NCBI GenBank assembly: GCA_022494885.1
Contig: JAGVSM010000237.1
Coordinates: forward strand, 62,001 to 126,000
Origin: Micrasema longulum
Taxonomy: Eukaryota > Arthropoda > Insecta > Trichoptera > Brachycentridae
DNA length: 64,000 nt
Direction: 5' to 3'
Position 1 is the first letter of the stretch. Each line of letters starts with the position of its first letter. This document shows positions 9,545-20,500 of the stretch, piece after piece. Both the position numbers and the translations under genes were made by a program. Below the pieces are notes generated by a model, which was not told the DNA's origin, searched no databases, and saw only the letters and a list, made by a program, of their open reading frames with translations.

Positions 9545-12500
9545 GTAAATAATATAAAATTATTGAAGTAATTTGTTAATTTATTTTAAACGTAAGATAT
9601 TGAATATTTTGGTTTCTTTTGGAAGATTCATAAAAATCTATGTAAAAATCGTAAAACTCATTCCACTCGCATTAAAAACTATTGTTCAAACACTTGTAGA
9701 AGTTAGTTTCCGTTATTTTTTTGTTTAAAAGTCTCACTTTGTACTTGTATATTTCAAAATTGTATCCTTATTTCTGTTTATAGAGATTCAATTTTTAACA
9801 GGTTAGGTATGCTGAATTTGTGCCGCTCTTAGCTAAATAGCAAACATAAATACTCAAAAAGTTATTTACTAAAAATTCAATCAAATTAATTTTATTCTGT
9901 TATGTTTGAAATTGATGAGGACAATTTAGAGATAGTTTTAGATATAGGTGCCTGCTTTTTGTATAAGTCTTGCATGGATTTTAGATTTTTTAAAGATATG
10001 TTTTAGCCATGTAGACATGGGTAGGCATATTATAAAAAAGAGCAAAAATAGATTTCTGGAAATGTAAAAGAAATAAAATCATTCGATAATGTGCTATATA
10101 TTTTGTTTAGTGTCATTATGATACTAAAAATTTGGTTTAACGATTTAATTTATATGCTAGATACCTATACATATTGTGAAAAATGGTTTTCAATCGAGAA
10201 TTAAGAGTTCTTTAAGTATTTTGCTATTCATTCCAATACCATATAGGATATAAGTAATCCCTGTAACATTTTTTACACAATTGTTTTACATACCTTAACT
10301 TTATACTTACACATTATTATAGTTGTGAACCTGTTTTTTTGTAATTCCAAGTATTGTCCTTATATGGTTTAAAGTTTAATTAGCTACAATTTAATAAAAT
10401 ACATCATTTCAATAATTTATTACGATATTTAAGTGGAGCAAAATGAATTATTATTGTATGCCTGCCTTTGTTAAAATATTAATAAATCATTTAAGTGTGC
10501 AAAAAATATTTATAAGGCACTAAAAAGTTAAATAACCTTCTAAAAAATTACCTATGCAGTTGACCCTCTAAAGTTAATTGGGTCTATAAATCACAAAGCT
10601 AGATTGAAAAATTGTTTTTAAATATGTGTTTAGGATTTCAACTTATTGTGTTGCAAGTTATTGCAGTTGATGCCAGCAACCAAATGCTTACACCATGTGA
10701 ATTACTTATTTGATTCGCTGTCGCAATTGAAATAAATTAAAAGGGCTCTGCTTCTTACCAATTTTTCCAAATCTTACTGACTAACCAAAAAAATGTTTCT
10801 TACCTCCTTAAGTACCAAAAGTTTTATTTTACCACTATGATTTTTGATTTACCTTTCAAAGTGGTAACTTTCTTTTCACCAAGCAGCTAGAAAAATAAAT
10901 AACTTGTAATTTTTTTCACCCCAATGCAACTAATAGTTTACCTTATAATTTAGTAAGACTATAATTCTTTGTGAATAAGTAATCTTACCAAGTGTATCGA
11001 CAAGTATTTAATTTTGATTAAAAAAATAGTTTTAATAAAATTTTATACTATGTATATTAAAATCAAAATTAAACACAATTAAAGCACTACAGGGTATTAA
11101 AAGTATTTTGTAACAAAATAAGTTATATCTCCTACCTCACCGAATTAAATTAATATCATTTCTCCTAATATGCACTCTCTAATCTTAGTAAAATAATTTA
11201 CTTTTAACAAAATCTTTGCTGATTTGTTTTAGTTTAATTTGAGGTGGGTTTAAATCTTAGGCCCAAGGCTACTTTATATGCAAATAAACATCTCCTTTAT
11301 ATACATTTGATCATGAATGACTGTTTAAAACATTCTTTTTAAGACTTTGTTAGTGACAAAATTTTTCACAAATAAAAATTTGTAATGAAGGTTAACAGTT
11401 TCAAAAGATTCTTACGTCAACTTATTGAAGTTAAATCAGACTGCATTCAGTGACCGGGTGAATAGATTCAGCTTAACAAGATAAAATAGTGTTTAAAATA
11501 ATACTAATGAACGGATGCAGATCCAATGAGTAAGAGTGAGGGTGCATATTTTGTCTTTAACAAGCAGCTTAGGTTTAGTGGTTCCAAATTGTTCTTATTG
11601 GGCAATTTGCACCTATTAAAAAAAAAGTTTTTATGTTTTTTTATTGGTTTAGAACTAAATTTATTGGTCCATTTTGATATATGTACATTCCTCTTTACAT
11701 GCAAAATATACTGTTTAGTTATTTGTCTTATATGGATATATTATATTGAATTTGGCGGTAAATGTATTAGTTTTTATTCCATGACTTGAAAGTGCATACT
11801 TTTTTTTTAAAAAAGGGTTTGGTGAATATGAACTGAGACATGTGTATTATAAAAAATATCAAAATAAAACAACCATTATTATTTTATTAAAATGTATTTT
11901 GTGATATAATGCAACAGAAGTGTGAATGCTGATATGGCATTATTTATTATTTAGGGGCTATTATTTGTGGTTTATGGGTCAATTAATTAAAATCGATTAT
12001 TGTAATCTTTAAAGATTTTGGTATTTTCAAATAATATTTTTTACTTAAATAACTAAGCATGTAATACTTAACTCATTTTACGTCGTAATATATTATGTTT
12101 ATTTCATTGTGTTCTGTTTGTACAATTAAAAAAACAATCTATCTTAATTTTTAGATATAATGCAAATATGCTTAAGACAATTTGGAAATATGCAATGGCT
12201 GTTAGAAATTAAATTAGCATTTGTGATATTTGAATAAACATTATTTGTATTGAATAGCATTGCTTTTTCACATGGTGAATCTCAGAAGACTGTTGATTTG
12301 AAATGTGATGTTTTTTTCAAATTGTTGTCGGAATGCTGGGAATGTAATTTTGGAGTTTTGTAAAATTTTGATGCTGCTTGGATACATGTTTATTGTGTGC
12401 CTGGTAAATCACCAAAGACAAGAAAAATAAAGCTCAATTTATACAGTGTGTTTTATTTATCATCATTTATGTGTATAACCAAAATAAGGTATGGAATTGG

Positions 12501-13940
12501 TATCACTTAGAAGTGGTCTGTGTATACGGAGTTTAAAAAAAAGGATTACAGTAAGTGTGAATGCCAACTGAATAATGTAAAAAATAAAAATGTGTTCTCA
12601 GTGTCCCAAAAATAGTTAAATTCTCCAGAAATAATTGCAGCTTTGCGTTAAAGGTCGTCAGCTTAAATGTTTTTTTTTTCAATCTCCTCAGCTTGATTAA
12701 GGTAGAATGTAATAATTTGAGATCCTAAAAGTACCTAATAACTTTAATATATTATTTTTTCACACATTTATTTCATTTTTATTCCATAACATTAAGGAGA
12801 ATCGTATATATAAAGGATTATGAAAAAACTCGATATCTAAGTTTGCTACAAAAAACTTTAAAGTTAAATTAAAAATGATTGCGTTTTTGTCAAAATGATT
12901 TTTTTTTGTCATGCAACCCATTTTGACAAAAACGCAATAATATTATTTTTAACGTCTTTTTTTGGTGCAACTGCCCCCTAGTCTTAGTAAATAATGTAAA
13001 GGATACCAGTTATAAAGGTGTATGTAAATTTTTATGTGTTTTGAACTAATAATAGTATCTGACGGCAGTTCCCATGATCTGCATTTCTGTTGAATGAAAT
13101 TTGACATACAGGCTCTACTTTCCAAGATAATTGAACAAGAAAAAATGCATACCGGCGATAAGAGTGATGTCAGTTAAATACTGGAAATGAAGCGATAATT
13201 AAATATCAATGAAAACCATTTGAGATTAAACATTATAGTCTATTTACATTAAGCAGGTTCCTTTATATTTATAAGTGTATGTCTAAGAGATTTGAAAATT
13301 TAAAAACTATATATCTCAAAATTGATTTTATTGACACTTATCCTTTATACCCTGTGCCCTTCGGTAGGAATAGTGTCAGATCAAGTCGAATAATAGCATC
13401 CGACATACGCTATTTTACTTAGCAGTTTAAAGAAATGAAAAAAAGTGCTTCTCAATTCAGCGTCTAGAAAGCTATTACTAATTCGCAGTACTGGATAATA
13501 CTGCTTTTTTTTATTGTACAGTATTGCTATATTAGCATTACATACGCTAGGCGGTCTAGGTTCGTTCGAGACGATCTCATTCGTCGGAAGTAGTTACAGG
13601 GTTACAGGAACCATACAGGTAATGTAATCACTGACAAAAACTCATATCGTCTTACGTTTTACTGTCAATTTTAGTTGATTTACATTCGTGTTTAGTTTTT
13701 ACGTGAATTTTTTCACGTTTATAGTACATGTACTTAATATTAATTCAAATTAGCAGTTCATTTAGTAATATTAGAAAAATAATTAGGCGATGGAATTTAG
13801 CATGCTACGCTATTTCGATTAGCATGATATTGAAAACTAGGTTTGGCTTGGCGCGTTGCCGGTTGGTGGCTTGGTGGCTGTTTGACGTTTGACGCTTCTC
13901 TTTTCGCTTCTTAACTTTCATAAAAAATTTGCGGCTTAAA
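9545..13940. other. Long AT-rich intergenic region / possible Paf-AHalpha 3' UTR
   Basis: Very AT-rich with no recognisable exon. AATAAA at about 10072 (AAGAAATAAAATCATTCG) and several later ones could end the upstream transcript. Open frames around 11504-11789 overlap each other on both strands, consist of K/F/L-rich low-complexity sequence and are rejected. The OTUD6B promoter should lie in the last few hundred bases; the GC-richer stretch 13840-13910, with repeated TTGACGTTTGACG, is the best candidate. Confidence 0.5.
12878..12938. repeat. Perfect 20-bp inverted repeat
   Basis: ATTGCGTTTTTGTCAAAATG (12878-12897) and its exact reverse complement (12919-12938) surround a 21-nt spacer. Nothing coding is nearby. 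It may be a small foldback element or a transcript-end hairpin. Confidence 0.65.
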
Positions 13941-14807
13941 ATGTCCGACGTAGAGGAAACAGAATTAACGGTCGAACAAAAGCATAGAAAAGAAAAAAAA
14001 GATCTTCAAGCAAAAATACAAGCTCTTAAAAAAGTATCTGCCAAGAGTGATAAAAAGAAAAAAAAAGAAATCCAAGAAGACATTTTAAGGTTAGAAACAG
14101 ATCTGGAAAGCAGACATTTACAGGAATTAAATATTTCAAAACAAGAACCTTTTACAATAACCGAAGATAAAAGTTTCCCAGATAATGTCACACCAAGGAT
14201 ATCCAAGGCACAAAAAAGGAGAGACAAAAAAGCTGCGGAAGACAAAATTAGAGAAAATATGATTTTAGAACAGGAAATTTTGAATATAAACGGTCCAAGG
14301 AATATTGAAACCCAAACAATTAAGAAAATTCTTACGGAGAGGGGTTTAACTTTACATATTATACCATCGAATGGTGACTGTTTATACGGTGCAGTAGCTC
14401 ATCAGCTGTTAGTCACAAATAGACAATCAACTCCCATTGCAGGTTTACGGAAACTTACTGCCGAGTATGTAAGGAAATACAAAGAAAACTTCATCCCCTT
14501 TCTGTCAGATTTAGAAACAGGTGATATGTTGACTGATCAGCAGTTTGAGGAATATTGTGATAATATTGCCAATACTACAACATGGGGAGGGCAGGTAGAA
14601 CTGCAGGCATTGTCTGAGCTTCTTAAATGCAGAATTCAAATTATACAATCAACATTGCCTTCAATCATTACTCAAGGAGAACATTTTGAAGGCTCTCCTT
14701 TAGTAATTACTTATCATCGGCACATGTATGGACTAGGGGAACATTATAATTCCACGATAGTCAGAAATAATGAAAATAAAACCGATGATGTAACCGAATC
14801 ATCATAA
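13941..14807 (+). CDS. Otud6b: OTU domain deubiquitinase, OTUD6B type
   Basis: Cysteine protease that removes ubiquitin; OTUD6 proteins associate with translation initiation factors and proteasome assembly. Single-exon frame of 288 residues, about the family length. Residues 1-60 form a charged coiled coil (EQKHRKEKKDLQAKIQALKK), followed by the conserved ISKAQKRRDKKAA segment near 88-99. The OTU domain follows from about residue 135: catalytic Asp146 and Cys147 in PSNGDCLYGAVAHQL, TWGGQVELQALSELL near 214-228, and catalytic His268 in MYGLGEHYNS. The start is ATG 13941 (MSDVEETE); the frame is open 12 bases further upstream but has no ATG there. The lack of introns, unlike the neighbouring genes, could be ancestral or indicate an old retrocopy. 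The catalytic residues are intact, so it is probably functional. Confidence 0.94.
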   Translation: MSDVEETELTVEQKHRKEKKDLQAKIQALKKVSAKSDKKKKKEIQEDILRLETDLESRHLQELNISKQEPFTITEDKSFPDNVTPRISKAQKRRDKKAAEDKIRENMILEQEILNINGPRNIETQTIKKILTERGLTLHIIPSNGDCLYGAVAHQLLVTNRQSTPIAGLRKLTAEYVRKYKENFIPFLSDLETGDMLTDQQFEEYCDNIANTTTWGGQVELQALSELLKCRIQIIQSTLPSIITQGEHFEGSPLVITYHRHMYGLGEHYNSTIVRNNENKTDDVTESS

Positions 14808-16560
14808 TATATCATCAGTAAACATTGTGAATTTTTTATTTTAGCTAACATGTCTGTTCAAACCGGTAAATTGGAAGCACCTTTAAAAATAAAATTATCA
14901 TCAAAAATATTGATTCTAACCTACTGTGCAATTGTGGTCTGTCTAATTCACCCTTTTTATAAAACACGGATAACATGACTGCTAATTTTTTTGTAAACAA
15001 GGTATTGTATTTTGTACAACCATAATTTTTTAAAAGGTTTAGTTTTTATTAATGATACTAGAGATAACACTCATTGTTTAAACCATGGTCGGCCCATCGG
15101 CCCCAACTGATGTATGAAATTCCACAGAGCTGATCATCAGCTTCAATGTTTTCATACAAGCTTTTGAACAAGCCGTTGTTTTTTTGGTAACTGAGAATTT
15201 TAATAAAAATATTTTGAGTTTGTCAAAATGGGTTGGACTGGATTTCACCCCCTAGGTTATTAAGGTTATTAAGATGAAAAAATTACAACAGAGATGGAGA
15301 AAATTTTGGAGGAGGAAATATGGAAGTCTAAGCATTTACAGGGCTTATGACCTATCACTTCTGGCCACTTAAGCCAGTCAATGACAGGTCATAAGCTCTG
15401 TAAATGCCTAGACTTCCACATCCTTCTCTAAGATGTTCTCCATCTCTGCTGTAGTTTAGCGAATTTCAAGGTTATTTCAATGTAATGTAACTAAGATAAA
15501 ATAAAGTGTTCACTGTTGATTCTCGTTAAAAAATTGCTTAAGATTTTAGCTCATTCTATGCAAAATAGACTGAAAATAAAATCAGCGAATTTCTCAATTT
15601 TTAATATCGGTAGATTAAACAATTGGTACTATTGTATTAACAATTATTTAAATAATCCTAGTTGGAAGTCCATCTTGTGAATGTGGTCTCTAATTCAGTT
15701 CACACATTTTTTAGTTGACCAATAAAAGGAATACATAATGCGTGTTCTTTCTTAATAGAATGTTCCATTCCTATAAATGCAACTCATTACTTTCCACCCT
15801 TAATCCTGAAATAATCCACCGCTGAAAATTTAATTTTTAAATGAAGTCGACGGATCCTTCTCAAATCATTATTTACTATATTTAAAAAATATGTGTTTTG
15901 TGTCTTCGTATTTTTTTGTTGGATTTTTGAAATAAATAATAAATATAGATTATATAAGAGTTGCAATATTATTGACCTTGTTTTTCATATACATTTTTAT
16001 ATTTTACAAGTGGATTTTGTTTCCTGGCTCTATTTTTATAGTACTTGAAAGGCAAGGAAATTGCAACTTGGACCTTCGTAGGGAATTCCCCTCGAAAAGA
16101 TAACTACAGAAAACTTATTTTTCTTAGACACATCTTTATTCCTTGTTACCCTTGTATTTTCTGCAATATTCCACCTTTTTATTTGTATATTTTGTGGCAT
16201 GGAATAATTCATACTAAGATAGAGTGTCTAAATAAATCCAAATAATAAATTTTGATTATAAATATTAATCATACAAAAATAAATTTATTCTGAATCTATC
16301 TAGTTAAATTATTAGGCAATGACCATTCTGCCTGTGTTTTAACATCTATGTTCCTTAAATTCTTTCATCTCTTGATCTTTGTGATGTTAAGAGCTGAAAC
16401 CTTTATTGATGCGGGTAAGATTCATCTGACTAAATTATTTCACCTACATACTAGGCAGTGCCTGAAAATATTTTTCAATTTCTTGGACCAGCCGGTTTTA
16501 TCTACAATATTTTGAGTCAATCCAAATTTTTGAAGACAATGACTGGATTGAACTCCTTTG
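14808..16560. other. Intergenic, OTUD6B downstream region with a MITE
   Basis: AT-rich. AATAAA at about 15500 is a possible OTUD6B poly(A) signal if the 3' UTR is long. A foldback MITE sits at 15286-15456. The short frame at 16045-16245 has no recognisable homology and no splice context. Confidence 0.4.
15286..15456. mobile_element. Foldback MITE, ~75-bp inverted arms
   Basis: Left arm (CAGAGATGGAGAA..., TATGGAAGTCTAAGCATTTA, CAGGGCTTATGACC) is the imperfect reverse complement of the right arm (GGTCATAAGCTCTG, TAAATGCCTAGACTTCCACA, TTCTCCATCTCTG). The two arms meet around CACTTCTGGCCACTTAAGCC. Partial relatives occur at 2640-2790, 16570-16640, 27953-28120, 34156-34220, 35445-35610 and 35815-35945, so this is a family spread through the window, usually as half copies. 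Confidence 0.7.
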
Positions 16561-16639
16561 CGAGTTATTAATATATCACAACAGAGATGAAGAACATTTT
16601 ATAGAAAGGAATATAGAAATCTAGGCACGAAAAGATGTT

Positions 16640-17150
16640 TAAAGGAGAGTGAATGCGGGCAACAAAATGAACGGAGCACTAATTGCTAAAAAAAAATTGT
16701 CAATCGAAGCTAAACCGGCAGTGCACAACGGAGTTTTAGTCCCAACACTTATGCATGGAAGTGAAACATGGAACTGGCAGAGGAAGGATGAAAGCCGAGT
16801 GAACGCAGTTAAAATGTGATCTCTTCAGAAGAATGTGTGGGAAATCAATGTATGACAGGGTTACGATTACGAATGATGAAATCAGCTGAGTGTAAATCTG
16901 AGTCAGGTATAATTGATAAGATTAAGAAAGCGTCTCTGAGAGGGTTTGATGAGGACGACCAAGGAAGACGTGGCATGATCAGATAAACTAAAATCTTAAG
17001 TTTGGTCATGTCAAAAGCAGGCAGAACCGAAGGGCATGTATGACAAGATGTATGAATGTGGAAGAAGCTAGAAATGTATGCCAGGATAGACCTGTGTGGA
17101 GGTCCATTCTCTCTGTCTACCTTTACGGGAAAATAGCGTGATGGTAGTAG
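16640..17150 (+). mobile_element. RTE-like LINE C-terminal fragment
   Basis: Translates in pieces to GVLVPTLMHGSETWNWQRKD, the conserved LxxxSETWxW block after the RT domain, then an RMCG-like segment and a GRRGMI tail, with stops. The 3' end reads ATAGCGTGATGGTAGTAGTA. It is a pseudogene. A half MITE at 16570-16640 abuts its 5' edge. Confidence 0.75.
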
Positions 17151-17159
17151 TAGTAATAG

Positions 17160-17450
17160 GCACAGGGCTTATTCTTAGCAGTCTTAATCCTGGGGATTAG
17201 TTTGATACAAAGTCCCGTATCTCGTCTTCCACTGTTCTCTATTCTCTGCAGCCTTCTTCAGCTCAACACGTGAGGCGCAGTTCAAATCCTCGCACACTTG
17301 CTCCAAATACCCCCATTGGCGGTGCCCTCTGTGATGAGGGGCACTCCTTCGCCTCCCTTCTTCGATTTCACTGAGAACCTTGTCATTAGTGATGTGTTTT
17401 CTCCAGGAAATTCCTGTCATTTCTTGTCACTATTACTTACGATGAATATA
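17160..17450 (-). mobile_element. LINE C-terminal fragment, minus strand
   Basis: The frame 17420-17184 (MTGISWRKHITNDKVLSEI, then NREQWKTRYGTLYQT) matches the end of RTE- or CR1-like ORF2 proteins, where ISWRDHVTNDEVL and a final (D/N)R..W block are usual. 5'-truncated. It lies immediately downstream of the LysRS stop codon on the same strand. Confidence 0.5.
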
Positions 17451-17556
17451 TAGGTAAAAAAGATAAAACATCATTCAGTTAATAAATGTTGTATAATAAA
17501 TAGAAAAAAAAACATTTATAATAAAACAAGTGCAAAATATCATAAAAATATTTTAT

Positions 17557-20500
17557 TCAGTTTTTCCCAACAGCAGCATTTTCTTCTAGAACTTCAGTGT
17601 TGTGTTTATTTGGATCATCTGGCTTCATTGCTGGGAACAACAGTACTTCCTATAAAGCAAAAACATTATTTTAAAAATATGAAAGAAAAAATGAGATTCA
17701 CGTAATATGTATATGTCGACCTCGTGGTGTAATGGTCAGCACGTTTGCCAACCATTCAAGAGGTCTCGGGTTCGAATTTCGACATGGTTGATATGAAATA
17801 TTTATTGAAAAGGGTGTTTTCACACTAGAATATTTCATAGTCCCTGGACTGGTACCTGAAGTGTACGACTGATCATCTTACCTTCAGGTAACAAAAATGA
17901 TCAAGATACGCTGAGATTGGTGTACCAATGTAGTGCCCAATGCACCAATAGGTGTGGAAATGGAATAATGAATTAATAAATATGTATATCGTATATTATC
18001 ATGATTTGTTTCATGTCAAGGAGAAATAGACGGCAATTTGAATGATTTTTTCTTATTTAAAAAAAGTTGAAGAATATATTATTTATTATAGAAATAAAAG
18101 ACAACTGATACTCAAATCAACTAATTTGGAATGAACAGTGACCGGTTTAATTGTCTTCCCGATATTCGAGACTGGTATCTTTATTATATTTTATTAATCC
18201 GAATTATCCAAATTAGTGGATTACTCAGGTTTTAATTCAGTAATAAATTACAATAAACTACTACCAAGAATTTTCACTAAAAAACATTTATGTTTTTCTA
18301 TACTATAACATTTATATTTGAAGCACTAACTTTGTGGTAATAAAATAAATAAAAAACAATTTAGGTTTTAACCGCTTATTTTTGATTTTTTCTACCGACT
18401 TATTAGCTCCATATGTATCGATTTAATATTTAGTAGTCACTGTAAAATTAAAATACGATAAAATTCATTAGTGAAGTACTAGGCGGATCAAAAAGTTTGG
18501 AATAAGTGAAACAAGAAAACATTTTTTGGCTAAATTCGGTTCTATTTTTCAATATTCCCTTTAAGTTGATACACAGCATGTCCAACGATTTTCTAACTTT
18601 TTTTTATTCCGTCCAAAAAGTAGTCCTCCAGAAGCTCTCCAAATTAGGCTTTAGTTTCAGCTATTAGTTCCTCATTCGAGTAAAATCGCTTACTGGTGAG
18701 CCATCTCTTCAGGTTTGGAAACAGGGAGAAGTCGCTGGGATCAGGTCTGGCGAATACTGTGGCTGAGGAACCTGTTCAAACCTAATTTTATAAAATTTAG
18801 CTTGCGCAACTAACAATGAATAAGCAGGCATTGTCATTGTCATGACGATATAGAGTTTTTTTCTTCTTCAAATCAGGCTGTTCTCTGAAATTTAAATTTT
18901 CAAACGATCCAATAATATGCGTCAGTTATGGATTTACTGTTTTGACGATAGTCAATGAATATCTCCATGCACATACGAAGGCCATAATCTTTCCCGTTCA
19001 TTGTTGCGTTTTTGGATGATTCGGAGAATTTTCATTTGAAGAAACCCATCGTTTTGACTGTTGCATTGACTCTGGTGTGTAGAAATGTATACATGTCTCA
19101 TCCATTGTTATGAATCGGCGCAAAAACTCAGTAGGGTTTAGCGTAAACATTGCCAAATTCTGCTGGGAAGTCGTAACATGAATCAGTTATTAGTTGACTG
19201 TTAGCAAACGCGGCACCCATCACGCGCAGAGCTTCTTCATACCAAAATAACAAACATACATGAAATTTATATATGAATATCATAATATTGAACACACTGC
19301 CATCCATCTTTATGATCTCAGCTTGCTCCCTCGATTTCGCTTTGGGGTCATTTAACATAATATCATGGATTTTTCCCATGTTTTCTGGTGTACTGATGTC
19401 TTTTGGGCGTCCGGATCGTTCAGCGCCATTGGTGCTTGTACGGCCACAACGAAAGTCAGAAAACCACCTTTGAATCATCTGCATCGACAGTGCAGAGTCC
19501 GGATAATACTTATCTAGCTTGGCTTTGGTCTCGGTTATTGTTTTCTTGCATAAATAATAATGTTTAATCAGAACATGAAACTCAGGTTTTTCCATTTTAA
19601 AAAAACATGGAGGTTGGTTGCTTCTCACTGCTGTAACTGGTAAATGTGTAAAAATAAAAATGGCCGAAATTTTTACAAATGTCTAAAGAAGGATGAAGCG
19701 TTTTAAGATTGGTTCACATTAGTGCATATTAATGCCATCACTTAGGATTATTCCAAACTTTTTGATCCACCTAGTATACCTTGTTATCAGAAGCTTGTAT
19801 AACTTTGAAACCGGTTGGTAGAAAAAATAAAAAATAAGTGGTTGAAAAAAAAGTTGTTTTATATTTATTTTAAGTTTTTTTATTTATTATTTACCTTGAT
19901 ATTGTTAGCGTCAGTAAGGAACATGGTAAGTCTGTCAATACCAAGACCCCATCCTCCAGTTGGTGGGAGACCGTACTCTAGAGCTGTACAGAATGACTCA
20001 TCAACTCCCTGTGCTTCGTCATCTCCAGCCGCCTTATCCTTAGCTTGCTGATCAAACCGTTCCCTTTGGACAGCTGGATCATTCAATTCTGTATATGCAT
20101 TACAAACTTCTTTTTTCATAACAAACAGTTCAAATCTATAAAAAAAAATAATTTAAGAAAAAATTATAACTTCCATGTCCATTAAAAATAGGATAAGTAT
20201 GTATATTCGTCATAGCGGTGTGGTATTTAATATTTCTGAAGTAATATTTCACACCATAGATAGTTATTGATAATGATTAGTTCAAGCACCATTGAAAAAC
20301 TTCTACATAGGTAATAATAATATGGAGATTTAATAAAGATGGAAAATATTTTCTTACACACTGTGTTTCATGGACTTGTAAACATTTAAAATATGTAATA
20401 GTATATCATACAAATTGGAGGGGTTATTGTCTAATGCCAATTTCTGCCAACCAGTTGAACATAATCATCATTATATTATCCTAATTATATTCATCAACAT

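Noticed and set aside
11504..11789. Overlapping frames on both strands
   Set aside because: AT-rich chance openings with low-complexity composition; no splice context or homology.
13929..13940. Upstream extension of OTUD6B
   Set aside because: The open frame begins at a TTG; the first ATG (13941) matches the family start.
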